The notes under the pieces were generated by a model, which saw only the letters and a list, made by a program, of their open reading frames with translations, was not told where the DNA came from and ran no database searches. Below are positions 29,450 through 38,242 of a DNA stretch of 64,000 nucleotides, piece by piece (position 1 is the stretch's first letter; every line of letters begins with the position of its first letter). The DNA is from Pseudomonas sp. GM48 (GTDB lineage: Bacteria; Pseudomonadota; Gammaproteobacteria; Pseudomonadales; Pseudomonadaceae). Position numbers and translations under genes: made by a program. The stretch spans positions 44,863-108,862 of the forward strand of contig NZ_AKJM01000037.1 of NCBI RefSeq assembly GCF_000282335.1, written 5' to 3'.

Positions 29450-30273
29450 ATTTCCCGCATCCGTTGATGGCACCGGTCATTGAGCTGGCCCTGCAGGCCG
29501 GTGATGCGATCCTGCCGTTCTGGCGCACAGGCACGGCCGTCACGGCGAAGGCTGATGATTCACCGGTTACCGCTGCCGACCTGGCCGCGCACCACCTGAT
29601 TCTGGCCGGGCTGACGGCGCTCGATCCGCACATCCCGGTGCTCTCCGAAGAGGACGCCAACATTCCCCAAAGCGTGCGTGCCGGATGGCAGCGCTGGTGG
29701 CTGGTCGATCCGCTGGATGGCACCAAGGAGTTCATCAGTGGCAGCGAGGAGTTCACCGTCAACATCGCCCTGATCGAAAACGGTCGAGTGGTGTTCGGCG
29801 TGGTGTCGATGCCGACCAACGGGCGTTTCTATGTCGGTGGTGCCGGGCTCGGCGCATGGCGTGGCGATAAGGGCGGCACGCCGATGGCGATTCAGGTGCG
29901 AGACGTCCCGGCGCCAGGCGAGTCGTTCACCGTGGTGGCCAGCCGTCGTCATTCGAGCCCGGAACAGGAGCGTTTGCTGGCCGGGTTGAGCGCCAGCCTT
30001 GGCGAGTTGCAACTGGCCAATATCGGCAGTTCGCTGAAGTTTTGCCTGCTGGCGGAAGGGGCGGCGGATTGCTATCCGCGCCTCGCACCGACTTCACAGT
30101 GGGACACGGCGGCGGCGCAAGGTGTGCTGGAAGGCGCCGGCGGTGAAGTGCTGGAGCTGAGCGGTGAGCCGTTCAGCTATCCGGCGCGGGAGTCGCTGTT
30201 GAATGGGTTCTTTCTGGCGCTGCCGGCAAAGGCGGCGTGGCGGGAGAAGTTGTTGGAACTGGCACGCTCCTGA
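29446..30273 (+). CDS. cysQ: 3'(2'),5'-bisphosphate nucleotidase CysQ
   Basis: A lithium-sensitive, magnesium-dependent phosphatase of 275 residues that removes the 3'-phosphate from PAP, a by-product of sulfate assimilation. The inositol-monophosphatase superfamily motifs are present: LSEEDANIP (metal-binding Glu), WWLVDPLDGTKEF (Asp-Pro-Leu-Asp-Gly-Thr) and the C-terminal WDTAAAQGVLEGAGG. It overlaps nudE by four bases and is probably translated with it. Confidence 0.95.
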   Translation: MNFPHPLMAPVIELALQAGDAILPFWRTGTAVTAKADDSPVTAADLAAHHLILAGLTALDPHIPVLSEEDANIPQSVRAGWQRWWLVDPLDGTKEFISGSEEFTVNIALIENGRVVFGVVSMPTNGRFYVGGAGLGAWRGDKGGTPMAIQVRDVPAPGESFTVVASRRHSSPEQERLLAGLSASLGELQLANIGSSLKFCLLAEGAADCYPRLAPTSQWDTAAAQGVLEGAGGEVLELSGEPFSYPARESLLNGFFLALPAKAAWREKLLELARS

Positions 30274-30287
30274 GCTCACCTTTACTT

Positions 30288-30421
30288 TGTGGCGAGGGGG
30301 CTTGCCCCCGTTGGGCAGCGTAGCTGCCCCAAAAACATGCAATCTCATTGTGTCTGACACGCTGCGGACGCTGGACGTGGGAGTGCTGCGCACTCCAACG
30401 GGGGCAAGCCCCCTCGCCACA
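30288..30421. repeat. REP doublet, type C
   Basis: Type C palindromes (GTGGCGAGGGGGCTTGCCCC and its complement) are inverted, from 30288 to 30421, between the convergent cysQ and thioesterase genes. Confidence 0.82.
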
Positions 30422-30443
30422 GGTTGTACAACACCCCTCACAT

Positions 30444-30899
30444 TCAGCGGTGCAACACGTACTGCCCCACAAACCTCACCGCATCCTCATCACGGCCTTC
30501 ATTGACGACCCGCGTATGCAGGGTCAACCGCGCTCGGCTGTATCGCTGGAACGTGGTCAGGAATTTCTTCCAGATCACCGGGTCCGGCGCCTGGCAAATG
30601 GCGTTTGCATCGCCTGTCACCGGCAGCGGATAGCTGATCTGCCCTTCCTGAATCACAATGTGCCCATCTGTAATCCCTTCTTCCTTAAGGCGCAAGTGCA
30701 GCCAGCCCCAACCAGCCAGGACCGCGCCGCAATACAGGCTGCCGCCGAACATGGTGCTCTTGTGGTTGACGTTGGCTTCCAGCGGCAAGTGCAGGCGCAA
30801 TTGCTGGTCATGCCAGTCGAGCACCGTGAGGCCCATGTCCCGGGTGAGGGGAATGTCGTGATGGAGAACGGATTCCAGTTGTCGACTGTCGCGGCTCAT
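30444..30899 (-). CDS. YiiD C-terminal-like thioesterase
   Basis: A 151-residue hotdog-fold protein matching the putative thioesterase domain found at the C-terminus of YiiD: ANVNHKSTMFGGSLYCGAVLAGWGW contains the expected family core, and the end RVVNEGRDEDAVRFVGQYVLH closes the fold. No N-acetyltransferase domain is attached here. AGAGG precedes the ATG. The substrate is unknown. Confidence 0.82.
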   Translation of the reverse strand: MSRDSRQLESVLHHDIPLTRDMGLTVLDWHDQQLRLHLPLEANVNHKSTMFGGSLYCGAVLAGWGWLHLRLKEEGITDGHIVIQEGQISYPLPVTGDANAICQAPDPVIWKKFLTTFQRYSRARLTLHTRVVNEGRDEDAVRFVGQYVLHR

Positions 30900-30939
30900 T
30901 CAGGGGCCTCTTGCTCGAAGTGGATGGTTGGACGGTAGC

Positions 30940-32334
30940 TCAGTCGAGGTCGTCAGGGTGGGCCGAGGCGCCACTGTCGGCGAAACTCAAACCGTGTTTG
31001 CGCAGTTTGTCGTGCAGGGTCTTGCGCGGAATGCCGAGCGCTTCGGCGACGCTGCGCACGGAGCTGTGCGAACGAGCCAGTTCGGCGGCGATCAGGGTTT
31101 TTTCGAAATTTTCCACTTGTTCGCTCAGCCCGCCGCTGACCATTTCCACCGGAGTTCCGGCCGCGTGCGATGACTCGCTGTTGTCCAGTGCCAGCTCCAG
31201 GCCCAGGGCAAAACGTTCAGCGGCGTTTTGCAGTTCACGCACGTTGCCGGGCCAGGTGTGGCGCAGCAGCAAGGCACGTTGCCCCGGTTGCAGCTCATGG
31301 GGCGGCAAGCCGTGGCGGGCACTGGCTTCATCGGCAAAATGCTGGAACAGCATCAGGGCGTCTTCGCCCCGTTCGCGCAACGGTGGAATCCGCAACGGTG
31401 CGACGTTCAGGCGGTAATACAAGTCGGCGCGAAAACGCCCCTGATCGGCCGCCTGACGCAGGTCTTCCTTGGTGGCGGCGATGATGCGGATGTCCAGCGG
31501 GATCAACTGATTGCCGCCCAGGCGTTCGACCACCCGTTCTTGCAACAAACGCAGCAATTTGACCTGTACATCCAGGCTCATGCTTTCGATTTCATCGAGG
31601 AACAGCGTGCCACCGTTGGCAAATTCGAATTTGCCGATGCGGCGTTTCTGCGCGCCAGTGAAGGCGCCGGGCTCGTGGCCGAACAGTTCGCTTTCCACGA
31701 CCGACTCGGCGAGAGCGCCGGCGTTGATGGCTACGAACGGTCCGTTACGACGATTCGATAAATCGTGCAGCGCCCGGGCCACGACTTCTTTGCCCGCGCC
31801 GGTTTCGCCGAGGATCAGCACGTCGGCCCTGGTCGCCGCCAGGGCGCCGATCTGCTCGCGCAGGCGCAGCATCGAAGGTGATTGGCCAACCAGGCGGGCG
31901 CTCAGTTCATTGCGGTCGCTCAAGGCCAGCCGCAGGCTGCGGTTGTCCAGCACCAGCCGGCGCAGGGCCAACGCACGGCGCACGCTGTCGAGCAGGGCGT
32001 CGCTGGCAAACGGCTTTTCCAGAAAGTCATAGGCCCCGGCGCGCATGGCCTGCACCGCCAGCGGCACATCGCCGTGGCCGGTGATCAGCAGCACTGGCAA
32101 TTCCGGGTCCTGGGCGTGCAGTTCGGTCAACAGTTCCAGACCGTCCATGCCAGGCATGCGGATGTCACTGACCACCACGCCCGGCCAGTCGCGTTCAAGT
32201 TGCGCGGCCAGGCCTTTGGCTTCGGCCAGCGGCAGGATTTTCAGGCCGGCCAGATCCAGCGTTTGGCTCAAGGCCTGGCGCAAGTGGGGATCGTCGTCGA
32301 TCAACACGACCTGAATGCGGCTGTCGATGGTCAT
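30940..32334 (-). CDS. dctD: Sigma-54-dependent response regulator, DctD type
   Basis: A 464-residue activator. The receiver domain has Asp acceptor in VVVSDIRMPGMDG (about residue 56) and the conserved Lys in LEKPF. The AAA+ domain shows Walker A GETGAGKE, the sigma-54 contact loop ESELFGHEPGAFTGA and Walker B GTLFLDEIESM; a Fis-type helix-turn-helix ends the protein (SVRSVAEALGIPRKTLHDKLRKHG). It overlaps the upstream kinase by four bases. In Pseudomonas this pair activates C4-dicarboxylate transport genes (such as dctA); no such transporter lies in this window, so its targets are elsewhere. Confidence 0.9.
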   Translation of the reverse strand: MTIDSRIQVVLIDDDPHLRQALSQTLDLAGLKILPLAEAKGLAAQLERDWPGVVVSDIRMPGMDGLELLTELHAQDPELPVLLITGHGDVPLAVQAMRAGAYDFLEKPFASDALLDSVRRALALRRLVLDNRSLRLALSDRNELSARLVGQSPSMLRLREQIGALAATRADVLILGETGAGKEVVARALHDLSNRRNGPFVAINAGALAESVVESELFGHEPGAFTGAQKRRIGKFEFANGGTLFLDEIESMSLDVQVKLLRLLQERVVERLGGNQLIPLDIRIIAATKEDLRQAADQGRFRADLYYRLNVAPLRIPPLRERGEDALMLFQHFADEASARHGLPPHELQPGQRALLLRHTWPGNVRELQNAAERFALGLELALDNSESSHAAGTPVEMVSGGLSEQVENFEKTLIAAELARSHSSVRSVAEALGIPRKTLHDKLRKHGLSFADSGASAHPDDLD

Positions 32335-34139
32335 GCACTTCGGTCCTCGGACGGTTGCAGGCTCACGCCCGGTGCGCCTGCGCGCAGTTTCAGGGTAATC
32401 AGGGCGCCGCCCTCCTTGTGGTTGGCGAACGACAGTTCACCGCCGAAGGCGCGCATCAGGGTTTCGCAAATCGCCAGCCCTAAACCCAGGCCCTGGGTTC
32501 GGGTCTTGGTGGTGTAGAACGGCTCGCTGGCACGCCCGAGGGCTTCCATGCAAAAGCCGGGGCCATTATCGCGAATGTACAGGTTGACGCCATCGGCCGT
32601 GGATTGGGCACTTAGCCAGAGTTTGCGTGGTGGGCCTTTTTCCGTCAGGGCATCCAGGGCGTTGGCCAGCAGATTGCCGAGCACCTGTCGCAGGCGGGTT
32701 TCCCCGGCCTCGACCCACAAGGTGGCGGCGGGCAAGTCGCGGATCAGCTCGACGTCCATACTGCGTCGGCGCTTGGCCAGCAAGGCCAGGGCATCATCCA
32801 GCGCCGGTTGCAGGGCAACGCTTTCCGGAGCATGCCGGTCGCGCCGGGCAAAGGCGCGCAAGTGGGCGATGATCGAGGCCATGCGACCGGTCAATTCACT
32901 GATCAGCTTGAGGTTGCCGCGGGCATCGTCGGTGCGCTGGTGGTCGAGCAGCACTTCAGCGTTTTCCGCGTAGCTGCGAATCGCTGCCAGCGGCTGGTTG
33001 AGTTCGTGGCTGATGCTCGCCGACATCGTGCCCAGTGCCGACAATTTGCCGGCCTGCACCAGATCATCCTGGGCGCGTACCAGTTCCTGCTGGGCCTGTT
33101 CGCGTTCCAGCACTTCCTGTTTCAGGCGTCGGTTCAGGCCTTCGAGATCGCTGGTGCGTTCGGCGACCCGGCCTTCCAGCTCGCGGCGGGCCTTGGCTTC
33201 AAAGGCAATGCGTTCGAGGTAATGGCGGCGGCGCTGCATCATCAGGCCGAGCAGCAGCATCAACACCAGCAGCGTTGCGCCACCGATGGCCACCACTGTG
33301 CGCACCGGGCGGTCGATCAAGGTTCGCGGGGCAAGGATGCTGACATTCCAGCCGGTTTCGGTGATTTGCCGGGTCTGGGTCAGCCAGGCGTTGGGATTGA
33401 GTTCCAGCGGTTTTGGGTCGCGGGTCGGGTAGGGTTGAATCGCGGTGATGGCTTTGCTTTCTTCCTCGTTCAACGGACGGGTCGAGCGGAATCGCCACTC
33501 CGGTCGCGACGTGAGAATGACGACGCCGTTGTGGTCGGTCAGCAGCAGCTGCTCCGGGGTTTTGCCCCACAGGCTTTCGGTGTGGTCGAGGTCGACCTTG
33601 ACCACCAGCACGCCGACGATTTTCTCGCCATCGCGAACACCGGCGGCGAAGAAGTAACCGCGCTTGGCGGAGGTAGTGCCCAGCCCGAAAAAGCGCCCGA
33701 GCTGGCCGGCCATGGCTTCGCTGAAATATGGCCGGAAGGAAAAATTTCGCCCGACAAAACTGTCGTGCTTGTCCCAATTGGAGGCGGCCAGGGTCTTGCC
33801 GGTGGCATCCATCAGGTACATGACTTCGGCACCGGTCTGGGTGGCGATATTTTTCAACAGGCGGTTGGCATTGCCTTGGGTGACACCGTCGTCAGGTGCG
33901 CCGAGAACCGCGCGTAGAGCCGGCAGGTCGCCGAGGATCTGCGGTAACACTTCATAGCGGTGCAGGGTACCCAACAGGTTGGCGACGTAGAGGTCGAGAG
34001 TCTGACGATTCTGACTGGCCAGTTCGCTGCGGTAATAGCGCTCGGCAAGATGCTCCAGCGGCCACAGCAACGGCGCCAGGCACAGTGCCAGCAGGGCCAG
34101 GCTGCGCCAACGGGGTCTGGGGGGGAGAGTCGGTTTCAT
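32331..34139 (-). CDS. dctB: C4-dicarboxylate sensor kinase, DctB type
   Basis: An inner-membrane kinase of about 602 residues. A first membrane helix (about 10-28) and a second (about 280-300, TVVAIGGATLLVLMLLLGLM) enclose a periplasmic double-PDC sensor of the DctB type. A coiled coil follows, then His in GTMSASISHELNQPLAAIRS and an ATPase domain with NALDALTE, DNGPGF and TQGLGLGLAIC. It pairs with the overlapping DctD-type regulator. I use the ATG at 34139 (MKPTLPPRPRW); an ATG three codons earlier is equally open and neither has a strong binding site. Confidence 0.9.
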   Translation of the reverse strand: MKPTLPPRPRWRSLALLALCLAPLLWPLEHLAERYYRSELASQNRQTLDLYVANLLGTLHRYEVLPQILGDLPALRAVLGAPDDGVTQGNANRLLKNIATQTGAEVMYLMDATGKTLAASNWDKHDSFVGRNFSFRPYFSEAMAGQLGRFFGLGTTSAKRGYFFAAGVRDGEKIVGVLVVKVDLDHTESLWGKTPEQLLLTDHNGVVILTSRPEWRFRSTRPLNEEESKAITAIQPYPTRDPKPLELNPNAWLTQTRQITETGWNVSILAPRTLIDRPVRTVVAIGGATLLVLMLLLGLMMQRRRHYLERIAFEAKARRELEGRVAERTSDLEGLNRRLKQEVLEREQAQQELVRAQDDLVQAGKLSALGTMSASISHELNQPLAAIRSYAENAEVLLDHQRTDDARGNLKLISELTGRMASIIAHLRAFARRDRHAPESVALQPALDDALALLAKRRRSMDVELIRDLPAATLWVEAGETRLRQVLGNLLANALDALTEKGPPRKLWLSAQSTADGVNLYIRDNGPGFCMEALGRASEPFYTTKTRTQGLGLGLAICETLMRAFGGELSFANHKEGGALITLKLRAGAPGVSLQPSEDRSA

Positions 34140-34146
34140 GAGCAGC

Positions 34147-34170
34147 ATGCGCCTGTGGGTACAGGCGCAT
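34147..34170. promoter_or_regulatory. Perfect hairpin just before dctB
   Basis: ATGCGCCTGT and ACAGGCGCAT form a perfect ten-base stem with a four-base loop, starting at the first possible dctB codon. It may be an operator, or a weak end for the rfbC transcript that comes from the right; no T run is present. Confidence 0.4.
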
Positions 34171-34233
34171 TATGCCTAGGCTTGCGCAGCTTGGGTCAGG
34201 TGCATCTTGATGGAGGGAATTTCAAGCGGCCTT

Positions 34234-34779
34234 TCAGGCAAAGACGTCGGCGTCCTTGAAAAACACGCCGGCCTGATCTTTCACCGACAGTTGCGGCGTA
34301 CCTTCGAGTTGCCAGTCGATCGCCAGGTCCGGGTCGTCCCAGCGAATGCAGCGCTCGGCGGACGGGGTGTAGTAATTGGTGGTTTTGTAGAGGAACTCGG
34401 CGAATTCGCTCAGCACCACGAAACCGTGGGCAAAGCCTTCCGGTACCCAGAGCTGGCGATGGTTATCGGCGGACAGACGCACCGCAACCGATTTACCGAA
34501 ATGTGGCGAACTGCGGCGGATGTCCACGGCAACGTCGAGCACTTCACCGGCCGTGACGCGAACCAGTTTGCCTTGTGTGTTAGTCAGTTGGTAATGCAAA
34601 CCACGCAACACGCCCTTTTGCGAGCGGGAATGGTTGTCCTGAACGAACTGGGGGTTCAGGCCGGTAGCTTCTTCGAAAGCCTTGGCGTTGAAGCTCTCAT
34701 AGAAGAAACCACGCTCGTCACCAAAGACCTTGGGTTCGAGGATCAGAACACCGGGCAGGTCGGTGGTCACTACGTTCAT
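34234..34779 (-). CDS. rfbC: dTDP-4-dehydrorhamnose 3,5-epimerase
   Basis: Epimerises dTDP-4-keto-6-deoxyglucose in the dTDP-rhamnose pathway for lipopolysaccharide or exopolysaccharide. The 181-residue product has the RmlC signature: DERGFFYESFN, QDNHSRSQKGVLRGLHYQ with the catalytic His, and WVPEGFAHGFVVLSEFAEFLYKTTNYY. The start at 34779 follows GGAGAGCCACC. The other rfb genes (rfbA, rfbB, rfbD) are not next to it, so this is a detached copy. It is possibly transcribed with dctBD downstream. Confidence 0.94.
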   Translation of the reverse strand: MNVVTTDLPGVLILEPKVFGDERGFFYESFNAKAFEEATGLNPQFVQDNHSRSQKGVLRGLHYQLTNTQGKLVRVTAGEVLDVAVDIRRSSPHFGKSVAVRLSADNHRQLWVPEGFAHGFVVLSEFAEFLYKTTNYYTPSAERCIRWDDPDLAIDWQLEGTPQLSVKDQAGVFFKDADVFA

Positions 34780-34858
34780 GGTGGCTCTCCAGATGCATGC
34801 ATTTAGGGCCGCCATTCTTGCGCAAAGTGCCATTGGAGGCGAGTCCCAGAGCAAAACC

Positions 34859-34947
34859 TGTGGGAGCGGGCTTGCTCGCGAAGAGGGCGTGTCAGTCACA
34901 TTCAGGCTGCCTGTCACCCCGCCTTCGCGAGCAAGCCCGCTCCCACA
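34859..34947. repeat. REP doublet (REPIN), type A
   Basis: Inverted type A palindromes at 34859-34882 and 34924-34947, between the divergent rfbC and the large aminotransferase gene. This is unusual, as REPs tend to avoid divergent promoter regions. Confidence 0.85.
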
Positions 34948-35034
34948 AATGCCCTCATACCGGCTTGCGGGGGGTTGCGTATCGCCCGGAGCAGTGGCGA
35001 TATAGGCGCCTAATAAAATTTCAGGGGTCGTTGT

Positions 35035-37947
35035 ATGCCGCTCGCCACGTTGATTCATCGCGCCAGTTTGCCCAGCCCGCAGGTGTCTGCGGAGCAAGCG
35101 CTAGAGCTGCTGGAAGAACATTACGGGTTCAGCGGCAAACTGCAGGCCCTTGGCAGCCAGCAGGACCTGAACTACCGCGTCGACAGCGAGCGGGGGCGTT
35201 TCGTCCTGAAAATCTGCCGTGGCGATTATTCGGCGCTGGAGCTGCAGGCCCAGCACGCCGGGCTCAAGCATCTGGACGGACACCCGCAGGTGCATGTACC
35301 ACGGGTGATGCCGGCAAAAAACGGTGCAGACCTGCTGTCACTGGAGGTGGGTGGCCAGGCGGTGCATGTGCGACTGCTCGATTACATCGAAGGCCAGCCC
35401 TTGACGAGCCTGGGGCATTTCAGTCGTACGGTGGTGGCCGGTTTCGGCCGACTGTGCGGCGAAATGGACCTGGCCTTGGCGGATTTCGACCATCCGGGTC
35501 TGGTGCGCACTCTGCAATGGGACGCCCGCCATGCCCACGCCTTGATCGCGCACTTGCTGCCGGTGATCAAGGATGAAGCCCGGCGCAAACTGATCGTCGA
35601 AGCGTCCGCACAAGCCGAGCGTCATTTGCAGCCATTGGAAGACAAGCTGCCGGTGCAGGCCATTCACATGGACATCACCGACGACAACGTGGTGTGGCAG
35701 CGCGATGCGCTGCGCCATTGGCAGCTGCAAGGCGTGATCGATTTCGGCGACCTGGTGCGCACCTGGCGCATTACCGATCTGTCGGTGACCTGCGCCGCAC
35801 TGCTGCATCATGGCGAGGGCGATCCGTTCTGCATTTTGCCGGCGATCCAGGCGTATCACGCGGTCAACCCGTTGCAACACGAAGAGCTGCTGGCGCTATG
35901 GCCGCTGATCGTCGCCCGTGCGGCGGTGCTGGTGCTCAGCGGCGAACAGCAAGTCAGCATCGATCCGGGCAATGCCTACAGTCGCGATAACCTGGTCCAT
36001 GAATGGGAAATCTTCCGCGTGGCCACCTCGGTGCCGTTGGCGTTGATGGAAGCGGCGATCCTCACGGCCGTTGGCCAGAACCTGCCAGCCATCGGCAGCG
36101 AAGGCTTCGCGCCACTGTTGCCGAGTCTGGTGGGACGTGAGTTCGCGCTGATCGACCTGGGCGTGCTCAGTCCGCACTTCGAGGCCGGGAACTGGGAGCA
36201 GGCGGGCGTCGATCAGCGCCTGCTGGATGAAGCGGCCACGGCACATGGTCTGGCGGCCAGCCGTTACGGGCAATACCGATTGTCCCGCACCCGGCCGGAC
36301 AGCGCCGCTGAACCGGACACTTGCCCGTTGCACGTCGAGTTGCGCGTGCCTCAGGGCACGGCGGTCGAAGCGCCGTTTGCCGGGGTGGTGCATTACCCAT
36401 CGACGGGCGTGCTGCAACTGGACGGTCCGCAATTGAGTGTGCGGCTATGGGGCGTCACGCCGTCGCTGCACAGTGGCGCGGCACTGGTCAAAGGCCAGGT
36501 GTTGGGTTCGGTCAGTGGGCCATTGATTGTGCAGTTGTGCCGGGGCGTGTCGATCGATGCGCCGTTGTTCTGCACGCCATCGCGCGCCGCTGCCTGGCAG
36601 GCGTTGTGCCCATCACCTGCGGCACTGCTGGGGCTGGCCTGTGACGCCGAAGCAGAACTCGATGGCGCGACCTTGCTGGCCCGGCGCGACGCCAGTTTCG
36701 CCCGCACGCAAAAACACTATTACGTCGATCCGCCGCGCATCGAACGTGGCTGGCGTAACCACCTGATTGACATGCAAGGACGCTCCTACCTCGACATGCT
36801 CAACAACGTCGCGGTATTGGGCCACGGTCATCCGCGCATGGCGGCGGTCGCCAGTCGGCAGTGGTCGTTGCTCAACACCAACTCGCGCTTCAACTACGCA
36901 GCCGTGGCCGAGTTCTCCGAACGCTTGCTGAAACTGTCCCCTGACGGCATGGACCGCGTGTTCCTGGTCAACAGCGGCAGTGAGGCCAACGACCTGGCGA
37001 TTCGCCTGGCATGGGCCTACAGCGGTGGCCGTGACATGCTCAGCGTGCTGGAGGCCTATCACGGCTGGACGGTGGGCGCGGACTCGGTGTCGACCTCGAT
37101 CGCCGACAACCCCAAAGCCTTGAGCAGCCGCCCGGACTGGGTGCACCCGGTGACCGCGCCAAACACTTATCGCGGTGAATTCCGTGGTCCCGACAGTGCG
37201 CCGGATTATGTGCGCAGCGTCGAGCACAACCTGGCGAAAATCGCCGGGCAGGAACGCCAACTGGCCGGTTTCATCTGCGAACCGGTGTACGGCAATGCCG
37301 GCGGTATCTCGCTGCCACCCGGCTATTTGAAACAAGTCTATGGCATGGTCCGGGCCCAGGGCGGCGTGTGCATCGCCGATGAAGTGCAGGTCGGCTACGG
37401 ACGCATGGGCGATTTCTTCTGGGGCTTCGAAGAGCAAGGCGTGGTGCCGGACATCATCACCATGGCCAAAGGCATGGGCAACGGCCAGCCACTGGGCGCG
37501 GTCATCACCCGCCAGGAAATCGCCGAGGCACTCGAGGCCGAGGGTTACTTCTTCTCGTCCGCCGGTGGCAGCCCCGTCAGTTGCCAGGTCGGCATGGCCG
37601 TGCTGGATGTGATGGAAGAGGAAAAGCTCTGGGAGAACGCCCAGGTCGTTGGCGGGCATTTCAAGAAGCGCCTCGAAGCGTTGATCGATATTCATCCGTT
37701 AGTGGGTGCGGTGCATGGTTCCGGTTTTTACCTGGGCGTCGAACTGATCCGCAACCGCGAAACCCTGGAGCCGGCCACCGAAGAAACCACCGCGCTGTGC
37801 GATCGCTTGCGTGAGCTGGGGATCTTCATGCAGCCGACCGGCGATTACCTGAACATCCTCAAGATCAAACCGCCGATGGTCACCTCGCGCCAGAGCGTGG
37901 ACTTCTTCGTGGACATGCTGTCGAAGGTGCTGGCGGAAGGTTTGTAA
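35035..37947 (+). CDS. Three-domain protein: phosphotransferase, metallopeptidase-like hairpin, class III aminotransferase
   Basis: A 970-residue fusion. Residues about 25-340 form an aminoglycoside-phosphotransferase/choline-kinase-like kinase (NYRVDSERGRFVLKICRG, VQAIHMDITDDNVVW, VIDFGDLVRTW). Residues about 425-520 resemble the M23/lipoyl-type beta fold (GTAVEAPFAGVVHYPSTGVL). Residues about 545-965 form a class III PLP aminotransferase (LDMLNNVAVLGHGHPRM, VNSGSEANDLAIRLAWAYSG, IADEVQVGYGRMGDFFWGF, with the PLP lysine in TMAKGMGNG). Phosphorylating an amine and then eliminating or transaminating it would link the two enzymes, as in ethanolamine-phosphate lyases; this is inference. It lies upstream of agmatine deiminase, hinting at polyamine-related amine use. 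AGGGG precedes the ATG. Confidence 0.85.
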   Translation: MPLATLIHRASLPSPQVSAEQALELLEEHYGFSGKLQALGSQQDLNYRVDSERGRFVLKICRGDYSALELQAQHAGLKHLDGHPQVHVPRVMPAKNGADLLSLEVGGQAVHVRLLDYIEGQPLTSLGHFSRTVVAGFGRLCGEMDLALADFDHPGLVRTLQWDARHAHALIAHLLPVIKDEARRKLIVEASAQAERHLQPLEDKLPVQAIHMDITDDNVVWQRDALRHWQLQGVIDFGDLVRTWRITDLSVTCAALLHHGEGDPFCILPAIQAYHAVNPLQHEELLALWPLIVARAAVLVLSGEQQVSIDPGNAYSRDNLVHEWEIFRVATSVPLALMEAAILTAVGQNLPAIGSEGFAPLLPSLVGREFALIDLGVLSPHFEAGNWEQAGVDQRLLDEAATAHGLAASRYGQYRLSRTRPDSAAEPDTCPLHVELRVPQGTAVEAPFAGVVHYPSTGVLQLDGPQLSVRLWGVTPSLHSGAALVKGQVLGSVSGPLIVQLCRGVSIDAPLFCTPSRAAAWQALCPSPAALLGLACDAEAELDGATLLARRDASFARTQKHYYVDPPRIERGWRNHLIDMQGRSYLDMLNNVAVLGHGHPRMAAVASRQWSLLNTNSRFNYAAVAEFSERLLKLSPDGMDRVFLVNSGSEANDLAIRLAWAYSGGRDMLSVLEAYHGWTVGADSVSTSIADNPKALSSRPDWVHPVTAPNTYRGEFRGPDSAPDYVRSVEHNLAKIAGQERQLAGFICEPVYGNAGGISLPPGYLKQVYGMVRAQGGVCIADEVQVGYGRMGDFFWGFEEQGVVPDIITMAKGMGNGQPLGAVITRQEIAEALEAEGYFFSSAGGSPVSCQVGMAVLDVMEEEKLWENAQVVGGHFKKRLEALIDIHPLVGAVHGSGFYLGVELIRNRETLEPATEETTALCDRLRELGIFMQPTGDYLNILKIKPPMVTSRQSVDFFVDMLSKVLAEGL

Positions 37948-37974
37948 ACCGGCCCACCTCTGAATGCGGCCCAA

Positions 37975-38066
37975 TGTGGGAGCGGGCTTGCTCGCGAAGA
38001 GGGCGGTACATCCGAAGCATTTCTTGCGCCTGGAGTATCGTCTTCGCGAGCAAGCCCGCTCCCACA
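37975..38066. repeat. REP doublet (REPIN), type A
   Basis: Inverted type A palindromes at 37975-37998 and 38043-38066, between the aminotransferase gene and the agmatine deiminase promoter region. Confidence 0.85.
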
Positions 38067-38090
38067 TTGGGCAGGGTGTTAATTCGATTG

Positions 38091-38152
38091 ATATCGGCTT
38101 TTTATCGATTGTTTTTGTAATCGTGGATTGATGGTGCTTTAAAAGCCGATAT
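38091..38152 (+). promoter_or_regulatory. Likely aguA operator region
   Basis: ATATCGGCTTTT (38091-38102) and AAAAGCCGATAT (38141-38152) form a perfect 12-base inverted repeat with centres 50 bases apart, nearly five helical turns. A related TATCGGATAT follows at 38154. The stretch is AT-rich and ends about 90 bases before the agmatine deiminase start. A dimeric regulator binding both arms with DNA looping is plausible. Confidence 0.55.
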
Positions 38153-38242
38153 TTATCGGATATAAAGTCACCACAGTCCACGGCGTGTACCAATGCGCTT
38201 CCATTTCTGTCAGGCATCAACGCCACTCTGGAGTCCTGAGTC

